From Conexibacter sp. DBS9H8 (GTDB lineage Bacteria; Actinomycetota; Thermoleophilia; Solirubrobacterales; Solirubrobacteraceae), in NCBI RefSeq assembly GCF_023330685.1, contig NZ_CP097128.1:3348001-3412000 (forward strand): 64,000 nt of DNA. The letters are read 5' to 3'. The notes beneath the pieces were generated by a model. The model ran no database searches. It was not told the origin of the DNA and saw only the letters and a program-made list of their open reading frames with translations. Position numbers and translations under genes: made by a program. The first letter of the stretch is position 1; every line of letters starts with the position of its first letter. Below are positions 16,236 through 24,197 of this stretch, piece by piece.

Positions 16236-17924
16236 ATGACTCGGATCGCCGTACTCGGTGGACCCTACGCCAACCCCTACGCTCTCCAGGCGACGCTGGC
16301 CGACGCCCAGCGGCGCAGCTGCGAGCGGATCTTCTGCCTCGGAGACCTCGGCGGCTTCGGGGCCGAGTGCGACGCCGTCTGGCCGCTCTTGCTCGACAAC
16401 GACATCGAATGCATCGCCGGCAACTACGACGTTGCGATCGGCCGCGGCGACCCGGACTGCGGCTGCGGCTACGCCGACGAGCGCGACAACCACTACGCGC
16501 AGCTGCTCTACGACTACACGCTCGAGCACACGAGCGCCGAGTTCGCCGCATGGATGCGGACGCTCGAAACCGACCACCGCGAAACGATCGGCGGCGTCGA
16601 CGTGCACATGGTCCACGGCTCCCCGCTTCAGATCAACGACTTCATGTGGGAATCGCTGCACGACGACGAGCTGCGGGAGCGCCTCGCCGCCAGCGGCGCC
16701 GACGTACTGCTGTGCACACACACAGGGATCCCGTGGCAGCGCCGGATCGACGGCACCTTGGTCGTCAACGTCGGTGTCGTCGGCCGTCCCGCCAACGACG
16801 GCCGTACCGATGCCTGGTACGCGGTGCTCGACCTCGACGCCGGCAGTGCCGCCGCTGAACTGATCGGGGTCGAGTACGACTGGCGCGCTCAGGCCGCATC
16901 GATGCGCGCCGCCGGATTGCCGGAGCCGTTCGTGGAGACGATCGAGACCGGCTGGTGGACAACCTGCCTGGAGATCGTGCCGCCGTTTGAACGCGCGCGG
17001 GGACGGTTTCATCTGTACCGGGCGGCGATCGCAGCACTGATCCCCGCAGGCGAGCTCGGCTGGGCCGACGGCCCCGAGCTGGCGCCCGGCGAGCGGCCGG
17101 TCGTCGAGCTGTTCGGGACCGCTGCGTTCCCGGCCCGCCTGTGGCTCTACACGAACTTTCACTGCAACCTCGCCTGCGACTACTGCGTCGTAGCGTCCTC
17201 GCCGCGCGCGCGGCGGCGATCGCTCGGGCCCGGGCGGGTCCGCGAGCTGGTCGACGAGGCGACCGCCGAGGGCTTCTCCGAGATCTACCTGACCGGCGGT
17301 GAGCCGTTCCTGGAGCCCGACATCGTGGCGATGCTCGAGTACTGCTCCGAGCGGCTGCCGACGGTCGTGCTGACCAATGCGACCGTGTTCACCGGCCGGC
17401 GCCGGCATGAGCTCGCCCGACTCGCCGGTCACGACCAGCTCGTGATCCAGACCTCGCTCGACGGCGCCACCGCAGGCACCCATGACGCCTGGCGCGGCAG
17501 CGGCTCGTTCACCAGGGCGCTATCCGGCATCGCGTATGCCAACCGGCTCGGGCTGCCGGTGCGGGTCGCGATGACCGAAACCCCGGACAACCGTCACGAG
17601 ATCCCGGAGCTACGCCGGATGCTCGAACACTACGGTGTCACCGGCGACGCGTTCGCAGTCAGACCGCTGGTCCGCCGCGGGTTCGCGGCCGAGCTCGAGG
17701 ACGCGAGCGAGTTCGATGACTCAGTCGTCGCGCCGGAGCTGACGGTGACCGCCGACGGGATCCACTGGCACCCGCTCGGCGGCGATCTCGACTCCAGCCC
17801 CGACATGCTGGTCGCACCCGGGCAGGTCTCGCTTGCTGACGCGAAGCGCCTGGTCACCGAACGGTTCCTGAGGCTTCGCCAAGCCGACGGGAGCCTGCCT
17901 GCGGCCTTCCGGTGCGCGGTATGA
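16236..17924 (+). CDS. metallophosphatase-radical SAM fusion protein
   Basis: A 562-residue two-domain protein. Residues 1-~245 have calcineurin-like phosphoesterase motifs: GDLGG (36-40), GNYD (62-65), VHGS (125-128) and THTG (161-164), plus an extra DPDCGCG cysteine patch. Residues ~300-560 are a radical SAM domain with NFHCNLACDYC (Cys310-x3-Cys314-x2-Cys317) and LTGGEPFLEPD. The fusion suggests removal of a phosphate and a radical step on the same substrate. It is the first gene of a five-gene operon with ATGA/GTGA overlaps, under an ECF promoter. The substrate is unknown. The neighbouring TIGR04282/TIGR04283-type transferases are typically linked to radical SAM and selenium/arsenosugar loci. 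Confidence 0.85.
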   Translation: MTRIAVLGGPYANPYALQATLADAQRRSCERIFCLGDLGGFGAECDAVWPLLLDNDIECIAGNYDVAIGRGDPDCGCGYADERDNHYAQLLYDYTLEHTSAEFAAWMRTLETDHRETIGGVDVHMVHGSPLQINDFMWESLHDDELRERLAASGADVLLCTHTGIPWQRRIDGTLVVNVGVVGRPANDGRTDAWYAVLDLDAGSAAAELIGVEYDWRAQAASMRAAGLPEPFVETIETGWWTTCLEIVPPFERARGRFHLYRAAIAALIPAGELGWADGPELAPGERPVVELFGTAAFPARLWLYTNFHCNLACDYCVVASSPRARRRSLGPGRVRELVDEATAEGFSEIYLTGGEPFLEPDIVAMLEYCSERLPTVVLTNATVFTGRRRHELARLAGHDQLVIQTSLDGATAGTHDAWRGSGSFTRALSGIAYANRLGLPVRVAMTETPDNRHEIPELRRMLEHYGVTGDAFAVRPLVRRGFAAELEDASEFDDSVVAPELTVTADGIHWHPLGGDLDSSPDMLVAPGQVSLADAKRLVTERFLRLRQADGSLPAAFRCAV

Positions 17925-18562
17925 GATCCGCGCTCCTGATCATGGCCAAGGCCCCGATCGCTGGTGCGGTGAAGACGCGGCTCGCACCGCTGCTGGGCGA
18001 CGCTCGCTGCGCCGAGCTCCAGGGCCGGCTGATCCGCCACACGGTCGACTGGGCTGTGAAGGCCGCGGACGTCACGTCGCTCGCCTACGCGCCTGCTGAT
18101 GCGGGCGAGGCGCTCGCCGCGCTTGTGCCGCCGGCGGTGGCGTTGTTTCCTCAGCGTGGCGTCGACCTGGGCGCACGGCTGCGCGCGGCCTGCGCGGATG
18201 TGGCCGGGCGCGATGTCGGTCCGGTGGCGGTGGTCGGCACCGACGCGCCTCTGCTCGGACCGAGCCACGTCCGGGCCGCCTTTGCCGAGCTCGAGAATGG
18301 TGCCGACGCATGCCTTATCCCAGCGCACGACGGCGGCTACGTGCTGATCGCGCTGGCGATCCCGCACCCGGCCGCGTTCGACATCCCGGTCGACGCGTGG
18401 GGCGGGTCAGACGTGTTCGCGCTGACGCTCGCAGCGCTCACCCGCGCCGGGTTACGGGCAGCGGTGCTGCCGGCGTTGCCGGACCTGGACACACCGGCCG
18501 ACGCGCTGGCGCTGCGACAGCATCCGGGCTGTCCGCCCGCTCTGCAGGCAGTGCTGGCATGA
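17921..18562 (+). CDS. DUF2064/TIGR04282-type glycosyltransferase (nucleotidyltransferase-like)
   Basis: A 213-residue protein beginning LLIMAKAPIAGAVKTRLAPLLG, the hallmark of the DUF2064 family (rSAM/selenodomain-associated transferase 1, also named arsenosugar-biosynthesis glycosyltransferase). Further motifs are VVGTDAPLLG (a metal-binding DxP-like site) and PAHDGGYVLIAL. Members resemble nucleotide-sugar and MobA-like enzymes and probably transfer or activate a sugar. ATG 17921 overlaps the radical SAM stop (ATGA), and its own stop overlaps the next gene. The specific reaction has not been deduced here. Confidence 0.8.
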   Translation: MRSALLIMAKAPIAGAVKTRLAPLLGDARCAELQGRLIRHTVDWAVKAADVTSLAYAPADAGEALAALVPPAVALFPQRGVDLGARLRAACADVAGRDVGPVAVVGTDAPLLGPSHVRAAFAELENGADACLIPAHDGGYVLIALAIPHPAAFDIPVDAWGGSDVFALTLAALTRAGLRAAVLPALPDLDTPADALALRQHPGCPPALQAVLA

Positions 18563-19233
18563 CGGTCTCGGTGGTCGTAGCGACCCTCGACGAGGCGGCG
18601 CAACTACCGGCGCTGCTTGATCACCTCGACGGTTTCCATGACGTGGTGATCGTCGATGGCGGCTCCGCCGACGGCACCTGCCAGCTGGCGAGCGCCCACC
18701 CACAGGCTCCGCGGCTGCTCTGCGTGGCACGCGGCCGCGCCAGGCAGCTCAACGCCGGCGCCCGCGCGGCCCGCGGGGACGTCCTGATCTTCCTGCACGC
18801 CGACACCCGGCTGCCCAGCGGGGCAGCCGGGTCGATCGAGCGCGCCCTGCGGGACCCCCGGGTCGTCGGCGGCAACTTCGCACTGCGCTTCGACGGTGGC
18901 GACGCCTTCAGCGCACTGCTCGGCCGCTGGTACGCGCTGCAGCGCCGCACCGGGGTCTACTACGGCGACTCGGGGGTGTGGTGCCGGCGTGAGGTGTTCG
19001 AGGCGCTCGGCGGCTTCCGGGAGCTGCCGATCATGGACGACTACGACTTCGTCCGTCGGCTCGAACGCGCCGGACAGACCGTCTGCCTGCCCGGGCCCGC
19101 GGTGACCTCGGCCCGCCGCTGGCGCCACCACGGCCTCGTGCGCACGATCGCCGCCTGGGTGGCGATCCGCTGGCTGTACCTCGCCGGCGTACCGGCGAGA
19201 TGGCTTGCCCGTCTTTATCCCGTCATCCGCTAG
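18559..19233 (+). CDS. TIGR04283-type family 2 glycosyltransferase
   Basis: A 224-residue GT-A glycosyltransferase. It starts VSVVVATLDEAAQLPALLDHL, has IVDGGSADGT, then FLHADTRLP (the DxD-like metal/nucleotide-sugar site) and DDYDFVRRLERAG. The short length and motif set match rSAM/selenodomain-associated transferase 2 (TIGR04283). In many genomes this family occurs as a pair with TIGR04282, as it does here. A C-terminal hydrophobic stretch (IAAWVAIRWLYLAGVPARW) could attach it to the membrane. ATG 18559 overlaps the previous TGA. Confidence 0.85.
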   Translation: MTVSVVVATLDEAAQLPALLDHLDGFHDVVIVDGGSADGTCQLASAHPQAPRLLCVARGRARQLNAGARAARGDVLIFLHADTRLPSGAAGSIERALRDPRVVGGNFALRFDGGDAFSALLGRWYALQRRTGVYYGDSGVWCRREVFEALGGFRELPIMDDYDFVRRLERAGQTVCLPGPAVTSARRWRHHGLVRTIAAWVAIRWLYLAGVPARWLARLYPVIR

Positions 19234-19245
19234 GAGGAAGTGACC

Positions 19246-20601
19246 TTGTCTGACCGCCTCGACCGCGCCGCGTGGCGCCCCGCTCACCGTCGGATCGCTG
19301 GAGCGCTCGGCATCGGCTGGGGACTGGACGCCTTCGAGGTACAGATCATCGGCAGTGTGATCCCGGCGATCGCCGCGACGTTCGCGTTGACCAAAGGCCA
19401 GCAGATCGCCGTGTTCGTGGTCTGGTTCGTCGGCCTGGGGATAGGTGCCGCGCTGTTCGGCTACCTCGCAGACCGGATCGGCCGCCGCCGGCTGTTCGTC
19501 GCCACGCTGTTGCTCTACTCGGTCTCAGCGCTGGCGACCGCGGCGTCGCCAAGCTACGGCCTCTTCATGGTCTTCCGGTTCCTGACCGCCCTTGGGGTCG
19601 GCGGCGAATACTCCGCGGTCGCCTCGGCGATCTCGGAGTTCATGCCTGCCCGCGGTCGCGGGCGGACCAACGCGCTGGTCATGAACTTCTGGTCACTCGG
19701 CGGGATCGCGGCCGGGCTCGTCGGGATCCTGTTCGTCTCGACGCTGCTGGGAACCAGCGGCTGGCGGGTCGCGCTGCTGTTCGGAGCACTCAGCGCCGCC
19801 TACGGCCTGTACGTGCGTCGGCTCGTGCCCGAATCGCCGCGGTGGCTCGCCTCCCAGGGCAGACTCGAGGAGGCCAACGCCGTGATCGAACAGGTCACCG
19901 GCATCGCACGCGACCGGGCGGAATACCTGCCGGCCGAGCTCAACACGTCGATGCGATCACAACTTGCTGAGCTGTGGGGCGAGCATCGCAGCCGTCTCCT
20001 GTTCGGCATGATCCTCGACTTCTCGGAGGCATCCGCCTACTACGGGCTGTTCACGTTCGTCTCCGTGTTCGTGCTCACCAAGGGCGTGGTCGACGTTCCT
20101 GCGGGCACCGTCCCGTACTACTACGTCGTAGCCAACGTTGGCGCGCTGGCGGGCGGGCTGCTGGTCAGCTGGGCGCTTGACCGGGTCGGGCGACGCCCGA
20201 CGGTGCTCTTCGGGTATACGGCGGCGTCTGCCTCGTCGATCCTGGTCGCCGCCGCCGCCGTCAGCGGCTCCCCGGGGCTGACACTGGCCGCGTTCACCGT
20301 CGCCGTATTCTTCGCCACGACAGCCTGGGTGTCCGCGTACCCGACGTTCACCGAGCTGTTCCCGACGCACCTGCGGGCGACCGGCGTCGGCGCGAGCGTC
20401 GCGGTCGGCCGGATCGGCGCGATCCTTGGCGCGGTCGTGCTCGCCCAGGTCGCCTCGAGCTTCGGGCTGTTCAGCGCGTTCGCGACGCTCGCCGGGCTGT
20501 GGGCGATCGGTGCGGTTGCCGCAGGCGTCTGGTGGCTGCGCGGGTTCGAGGCCCGCGGCATGAGCCTCGAAGCGATCACCAGTCACCTGGCGCAATCGTG
20601 A
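19246..20601 (+). CDS. major facilitator superfamily transporter (sugar-porter-like)
   Basis: About 451 residues with twelve predicted transmembrane segments. The loop 2-3 signature is YLADRIGRRRLFVATLL, GVGGEYSAVASAISEF is like the metabolite:H+ symporter family, and ALDRVGRRPTVLF in the second half mirrors the first. It probably moves the operon's substrate or product across the membrane; direction is not evident. TTG 19246 is preferred to GTG 19240 because AGGAGG (19232-19237) is then 8 nt away. The stop overlaps the methyltransferase start (GTGA). Confidence 0.8.
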   Translation: MSDRLDRAAWRPAHRRIAGALGIGWGLDAFEVQIIGSVIPAIAATFALTKGQQIAVFVVWFVGLGIGAALFGYLADRIGRRRLFVATLLLYSVSALATAASPSYGLFMVFRFLTALGVGGEYSAVASAISEFMPARGRGRTNALVMNFWSLGGIAAGLVGILFVSTLLGTSGWRVALLFGALSAAYGLYVRRLVPESPRWLASQGRLEEANAVIEQVTGIARDRAEYLPAELNTSMRSQLAELWGEHRSRLLFGMILDFSEASAYYGLFTFVSVFVLTKGVVDVPAGTVPYYYVVANVGALAGGLLVSWALDRVGRRPTVLFGYTAASASSILVAAAAVSGSPGLTLAAFTVAVFFATTAWVSAYPTFTELFPTHLRATGVGASVAVGRIGAILGAVVLAQVASSFGLFSAFATLAGLWAIGAVAAGVWWLRGFEARGMSLEAITSHLAQS

Positions 20602-21239
20602 GCCGCACCCGGGAGTGGCGCGGAGCTGGCGGTCCCGAGGTCTGGGACCGACGTGCCGCCTCCTACCACCGGCAGTTGCGGCTCGAACGTCACGCCGTCC
20701 GCGCCGCACTCGAGCTGCTTGCGCCACAACCGAACGAACGCCTGTTGGACGCCGGCGCCGGCACCGGCGAGGCGCTGCGCCAGCTCGCCCGCGCGCGGGA
20801 TCGGCCGCGTGCGGTGACAGCCGTCGACTTCTCGCCGCGAATGCTCGCCCGGCTCCCTGGTCTGCCAATCGGCTGGACGTCTGAGCTCGCGGATCTCCGA
20901 GAGATCCCGCGCCCCGACGCGAGCTTCGACGCCGCAATCGCCTCCTACGTTCTACACCTGCTGCCATCGCGTGACCTGCCAGTCGCTCTCAGCGAGCTGC
21001 GGCGGGTCCTGCGGCCGGGCGGCAGGCTTGTCACCGTGACGCCTGCCGTACCTCCCAGCGGCCTCGCGCGCAGGGTCGCTGCCGTGCTAGAGCGGGCTGC
21101 GTGGGCGAGCCCGGTGCACCTCGGCGGGCTGCATGCGCTCGATCCACATGCCGCGCTGGCGGCGGCCGGGTTCAGCGCGAGGACCGTGCGGTGGAATGTG
21201 TCCGGCTACCCAAGCTTGTGCGTTCTCAGCACCCGGTGA
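20598..21239 (+). CDS. class I SAM-dependent methyltransferase
   Basis: A 213-residue Rossmann methyltransferase. Motif I is LLDAGAGTGEAL (about residues 47-58), VDFSPRML is the acidic-loop region, and LRRVLRPGGRLVTVTPA is the post-motif strand. It resembles UbiE/Methyltransf_11 enzymes. It lacks the cysteine triad expected of an ArsM arsenite methyltransferase, so arsenic methylation is not supported by this gene alone. GTG 20598 overlaps the MFS stop. It is the last gene of the ECF-driven operon, and the methyl acceptor is unknown. Confidence 0.8.
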   Translation: MSRTREWRGAGGPEVWDRRAASYHRQLRLERHAVRAALELLAPQPNERLLDAGAGTGEALRQLARARDRPRAVTAVDFSPRMLARLPGLPIGWTSELADLREIPRPDASFDAAIASYVLHLLPSRDLPVALSELRRVLRPGGRLVTVTPAVPPSGLARRVAAVLERAAWASPVHLGGLHALDPHAALAAAGFSARTVRWNVSGYPSLCVLSTR

Positions 21240-21247
21240 GGCGTCCT

Positions 21248-21511
21248 TCATCGGCGGCCACTCAGCAGGCCAGCGTTTGAGACGAGGAACGGTACAACGA
21301 AGTTGAGGCCCGAACGGATCCAGGTCGCGACTGTGATGTGCCCTGACGTGAACGCGCCGCTCTGGTTGATCACGGTCAGCACGACACCGACCACCAACGC
21401 AATCCGCACCGTCCGCCGCAGATTGCCCGATCGCGCGCAGAACACGATGGCGTCCCACACAGCTACCCCGCGGCCGCCGAGACGATGGTCGGCGTTAGGC
21501 CGCAGCGTCAT
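21248..21511 (-). CDS. nrtS: NrtS-like small nitrate/nitrite transporter
   Basis: An 87-residue membrane protein with two hydrophobic segments, TVRIALVVGVVLTVINQ and GLNFVVPFLVSNAGLLS. The INQ...GH...W and VPFLVSNAG patterns fit the NrtS family of small anion transporters linked to nitrate uptake in marine bacteria. The assignment rests on pattern memory of a short protein. ATG 21511 lies inside the last codons of the thioredoxin-like gene (overlap 17 nt), so both are expressed from the ECF promoter at 21831-21857. A small anion or oxyanion role would fit a metalloid-related regulon. Confidence 0.55.
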   Translation of the reverse strand: MTLRPNADHRLGGRGVAVWDAIVFCARSGNLRRTVRIALVVGVVLTVINQSGAFTSGHITVATWIRSGLNFVVPFLVSNAGLLSGRR

Positions 21512-21821
21512 CGGGACCGGTCGCCAGCGCGTCGATCACCCACTGCTCGGCGGGGGTGCCGCTGAGTCCGTCGGGTGTCCGGTAGAGCCGGCACTTCATC
21601 CCGAAATCATCACGCTGGTCGGCGCCCGGCTCAACGTCGACGCCGTCCACCCGCACGGTCGGCGACCCAAGGAACCGCGCGGCGGTCGCGTCCGCGTCAG
21701 ATTCGATCCTGTGCAGCTGCACCGCGTCAGCGACCCCGGCGCTAGTGAGAAGCTCCCTCAGCCGGGGCAGGAACGCCTGGTAGCTCGGGCAGCCTTCGAA
21801 GTAGAGAAGCTCGATCTTCAT
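21495..21821 (-). CDS. thioredoxin-like protein of the mercury/arsenic-locus type
   Basis: A 108-residue protein opening KIELLYFEGCPSYQAFLPRL, then RIESDADATAARFLGSPTVRVDGVDVEP. This is the thioredoxin-fold family often encoded beside alkylmercury lyase and other metal genes. A single N-terminal Cys (CPS) stands where thioredoxins have CxxC, and a second cysteine lies in MKCRLYR. ATG 21821 is 9 nt after the -10 GTC of its promoter, so it is probably read as a leaderless mRNA. It forms a bicistron with the NrtS-like gene. A relative (26427-26753) lies in the merB operon. Confidence 0.75.
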   Translation of the reverse strand: MKIELLYFEGCPSYQAFLPRLRELLTSAGVADAVQLHRIESDADATAARFLGSPTVRVDGVDVEPGADQRDDFGMKCRLYRTPDGLSGTPAEQWVIDALATGPDDAAA

Positions 21822-21830
21822 GCCTCATTG

Positions 21831-21857
21831 GACCACGAAACCGCGGCGAAGGATTCG
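21831..21857 (-). promoter_or_regulatory. ECF-type promoter of the thioredoxin-like/nrtS pair
   Basis: On the minus strand, CGAATCCTT (21857-21849), 15 nt, then GTC (21833-21831). ATG follows after exactly 9 nt, the same distance as at 16236. The -35 element is only 8 bp from the start codon of the divergent sigma gene, so binding here may also affect sigma transcription. Confidence 0.75.
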
Positions 21858-21865
21858 GCGCAAGA

Positions 21866-22432
21866 ATGACGCCCGTGGATGAGCCACAGCTTGTCGCGCA
21901 GGCACGGCAGGGCGACCAGCGCGCCTTCGCTCGGCTGACCGAGCCCTGCCTTGCACGCCTGCGCGGCGTCCTGTGGCGGATCACCCGTGACGCCGACAAG
22001 ACCGACGACGCGCTCCAGGAGGCGATGACCCGCGGCTGGCTGAACCTCGCGAGGTTCGAGGGGCGCTCGCGGTTCTGCACCTGGCTGACCCGGATCGGGA
22101 TCAACGAGGCATACAACGCGGTGCGACCGTCGCGACCCCAGACACTCGAGCTCGACGACCAGATCGGCGAGCGGATCCCAGCGTGGGGAAACCGCCCTGA
22201 TCAGGTGTTCGAGTCCCGCGAGTTTCTCGCCGCCGTCGACGCGGCGCTGGCAGCGCTCCCGGTCGACTACCGCACCGCGGTCGTGCTGCGGGATGTCGAA
22301 GGCCTCTCAACCGCCGAGGCAGCCGAGACCCTTGGGATAGGAGAGCGCGCGCTCAAGAGCCGCGTTCACCGCGGGCGACAGGCGCTACGGGCCGCGCTCG
22401 ACGACTGGTTCGCCAGCGGCTACGTCAGCTGA
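21866..22432 (+). CDS. ECF-family RNA polymerase sigma factor
   Basis: A 188-residue sigma factor with region 2 (residues ~10-80, DADKTDDALQEAMTRGWLNLARFEG, the DDxxQ-like core-binding helix) and region 4 (~120-180, LPVDYRTAVVLRDVEGLSTAEAAETLGIGERALKSRVHRGR). No region 1.1 or 3 is present. The six matching promoters around it, including one for the anti-sigma gene, point to it as the regulator of the locus; that is an inference from clustering. No copy of the motif points into this gene, so it is probably not directly autoactivated. It converges with the anti-sigma gene and overlaps it by 8 nt. Confidence 0.9.
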   Translation: MTPVDEPQLVAQARQGDQRAFARLTEPCLARLRGVLWRITRDADKTDDALQEAMTRGWLNLARFEGRSRFCTWLTRIGINEAYNAVRPSRPQTLELDDQIGERIPAWGNRPDQVFESREFLAAVDAALAALPVDYRTAVVLRDVEGLSTAEAAETLGIGERALKSRVHRGRQALRAALDDWFASGYVS

Positions 22433-22652
22433 CCGGCGGCATGTCCGTTGGCTCGACATCCCGCAACGCCTGCAGGCCGCCGACGGTCCTACGAAGGTTC
22501 CTAAGCATCCTGCCGCAGTTCGGGCACCAAGACGTGTGGCGCTCCAGGCGCCTAACGGCCTCCGGGGCAAGATCGCCGTCGAGATAGTCGGACATCTGTG
22601 CCCGGGTCTCCCGGCAGCGGGCGCGGTGGCGCGCCATGGGGTTGATCGTCAT
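22425..22652 (-). CDS. zinc-finger anti-sigma factor
   Basis: A 75-residue ZAS-type protein. RCRETRAQMSDYLDGDL is followed by RHTSWCPNC, the His-x3-Cys-x2-Cys zinc site of anti-sigma factors that sense thiol oxidation or metals. There is no transmembrane segment, so it is a soluble sensor. ATG 22652 is preferred to the longer frame from 22688, because the ECF-type promoter at 22661-22687 ends 8 nt before it; the transcript should be leaderless. The convergent arrangement with the sigma gene is unusual, since the pair is normally co-transcribed. Sigma-dependent expression would give negative feedback. Confidence 0.8.
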   Translation of the reverse strand: MTINPMARHRARCRETRAQMSDYLDGDLAPEAVRRLERHTSWCPNCGRMLRNLRRTVGGLQALRDVEPTDMPPVS

Positions 22653-22660
22653 GACTGTTC

Positions 22661-22687
22661 GACGCTCGATTGCGAGGAAAGGATCCA
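22661..22687 (-). promoter_or_regulatory. ECF-type promoter of the anti-sigma gene
   Basis: On the minus strand, TGGATCCTT (22687-22679), 15 nt ending in CGAGC, then GTC (22663-22661). The same CGAGCGTC string occurs at the DUF427 operon promoter. The ATG is 8 nt after the GTC. Confidence 0.7.
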
Positions 22688-22718
22688 AAGATTCTCGCGC
22701 GTGGGCACCCCGATCCGC

Positions 22719-24137
22719 TCAGCGCCCGACTGCAACCAGCGCCCGCGTCGCATGCAGTGAGATTTCCCGCTCGGCCTCATAGGCCTCGAGAAACTTGAGC
22801 CACAGCTCACTACGGGTCGGGAACGGGGCGATCGCATGCGCCAGCATCGACAGCGGCACCGCAGCGACGATCGCGATCGTAGCGGCCTGAAGGAAATCGG
22901 CTACCTCGGCACCGACGAAGGTCGCGCCCACAAGCACCTCGCGGTCGCGATCGACGACGAACCGGGTCGTCCCGGCCGCATCGCGGCCATAGAAACTGGC
23001 GCCGGCGGTCCCACCGGTCGGTAGGTCGAACGCCTGCGCAGCGATGCCCGCCTGCTCCGCGGCCTCGAGCGTGAGTCCCACCGCCGCGATCTGCGGATCG
23101 GTGAACACGACCCGCGGCGCACCCGGCCCATCAGTCCTCGCCGCTGCGGGCATGCCCAGGATGTGGTCGGCGGCGATCCGCGCCTGGTACTTGCCCGAGT
23201 GCGTCAACAGCGAGCGGCCGTTGACATCACCAACCGCGTACAGGCCCGGCACGCCAATCACGCAAAGGTGATCATCAACATCGACGTACCCACGCGGAGC
23301 GAGGCCAACCGTTTCAAGCCCAAGATCCTCAGTCAGCGGCCGGCGGCCGATCGCGACCACAAGCTGGTCACCACTCACGGCCCCGCCATTCTCGAGCGCA
23401 ACAGTTACCTCCTCGCCGCTACGGCTCGCAGCACTCACTCGTACGCCCGTCAGGACCCGAACCCCCAGGCTCTCCAGGGAGTCGCGCAACAGCTCGCCGG
23501 CGAACGGCTCCTCGCGCCCCACCAACCGATCAAGCGCCTCGATCACCGTGACCTGCGACCCGAGCGACGCCCACGCCTGCGCCATCTCGACACCGACCAC
23601 ACCGCCACCGAGCACGATCAACCGCCCCGGGACCTCCTTGGCGGTCGTGATCTCACGGTTCGACCACGCGTCCACGTCTGCCAGCCCGGGGATCGGCGGG
23701 ATCAGAGCGGCGGTGCCGACCGCAATGACCACCGCGTCACGCGCGATCAACACGTCCTCGCCGACACGGACGCGGCGCTCGCCGTCGAGCCGGGCGTTGC
23801 CTCGCACCAGCTCGATGCCGCGAGCCGTGAGCCACGGCACCTGCTCGGAGTCGCTTAGATTGTTGACGATCTGATCACGTCGGGCGAGAACAGCCCCTGC
23901 GTCAAGCGATCCCGTAACCGCCTCAGCCGCACCCGGAACGCGAGCGACCTCGCGCAGCAACTCGCCCGGTCGCAACAGCGCCTTCGACGGCATGCACGCG
24001 TAGAACGAGCACTCGCCGCCGACCAGCTCCCGCTCCACAATCGCAACCCGCTTACCTCCGCGCTCCGCCAAGCGGCCAGCGAGCACCTCCCCCGCCGGCC
24101 CGGCGCCGATCACCACCACATCGAATTCACGTTCCAT
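22719..24137 (-). CDS. second FAD-dependent disulfide oxidoreductase
   Basis: A 472-residue class I flavoprotein disulfide reductase. It has FAD motif VVIGAGPAGEVLAG (about 8-21), redox pair GECSFYACMPSK (Cys-x4-Cys), NAD motif VLGGGVVGVEMAQAW (about 178-192) and GLYAVGDVNG. The C-terminal dyad region reads HAIAPFPTRSE, different from the common HxHPTxxE but with His and Glu kept. No N-terminal metal-binding domain and no terminal Cys-Cys pair are present, so it is unlikely to be mercuric reductase although merR/merB lie nearby. It has its own ECF promoter with a leader of ~60 nt. Confidence 0.85.
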   Translation of the reverse strand: MEREFDVVVIGAGPAGEVLAGRLAERGGKRVAIVERELVGGECSFYACMPSKALLRPGELLREVARVPGAAEAVTGSLDAGAVLARRDQIVNNLSDSEQVPWLTARGIELVRGNARLDGERRVRVGEDVLIARDAVVIAVGTAALIPPIPGLADVDAWSNREITTAKEVPGRLIVLGGGVVGVEMAQAWASLGSQVTVIEALDRLVGREEPFAGELLRDSLESLGVRVLTGVRVSAASRSGEEVTVALENGGAVSGDQLVVAIGRRPLTEDLGLETVGLAPRGYVDVDDHLCVIGVPGLYAVGDVNGRSLLTHSGKYQARIAADHILGMPAAARTDGPGAPRVVFTDPQIAAVGLTLEAAEQAGIAAQAFDLPTGGTAGASFYGRDAAGTTRFVVDRDREVLVGATFVGAEVADFLQAATIAIVAAVPLSMLAHAIAPFPTRSELWLKFLEAYEAEREISLHATRALVAVGR

Positions 24138-24197
24138 CCCGCCGTCCTCTATCGAAGTTGCTACGCGCCACCCGACAAGTCGGCGCTGTACCCCTAT

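Noticed and set aside
16083..17483. Minus-strand extension of the membrane-protein ORF to 744 codons
   Set aside because: It is antisense to the metallophosphatase-radical SAM fusion, whose motifs are clear. The membrane protein has its own start at 16082.
20598..21239. Methyltransferase as ArsM
   Set aside because: The conserved cysteines of arsenite methyltransferases are not present.
11912..24137. Either FAD disulfide reductase as mercuric reductase MerA
   Set aside because: Both have only the Cys-x4-Cys pair. The C-terminal vicinal cysteines and the N-terminal metal-binding domain are missing.
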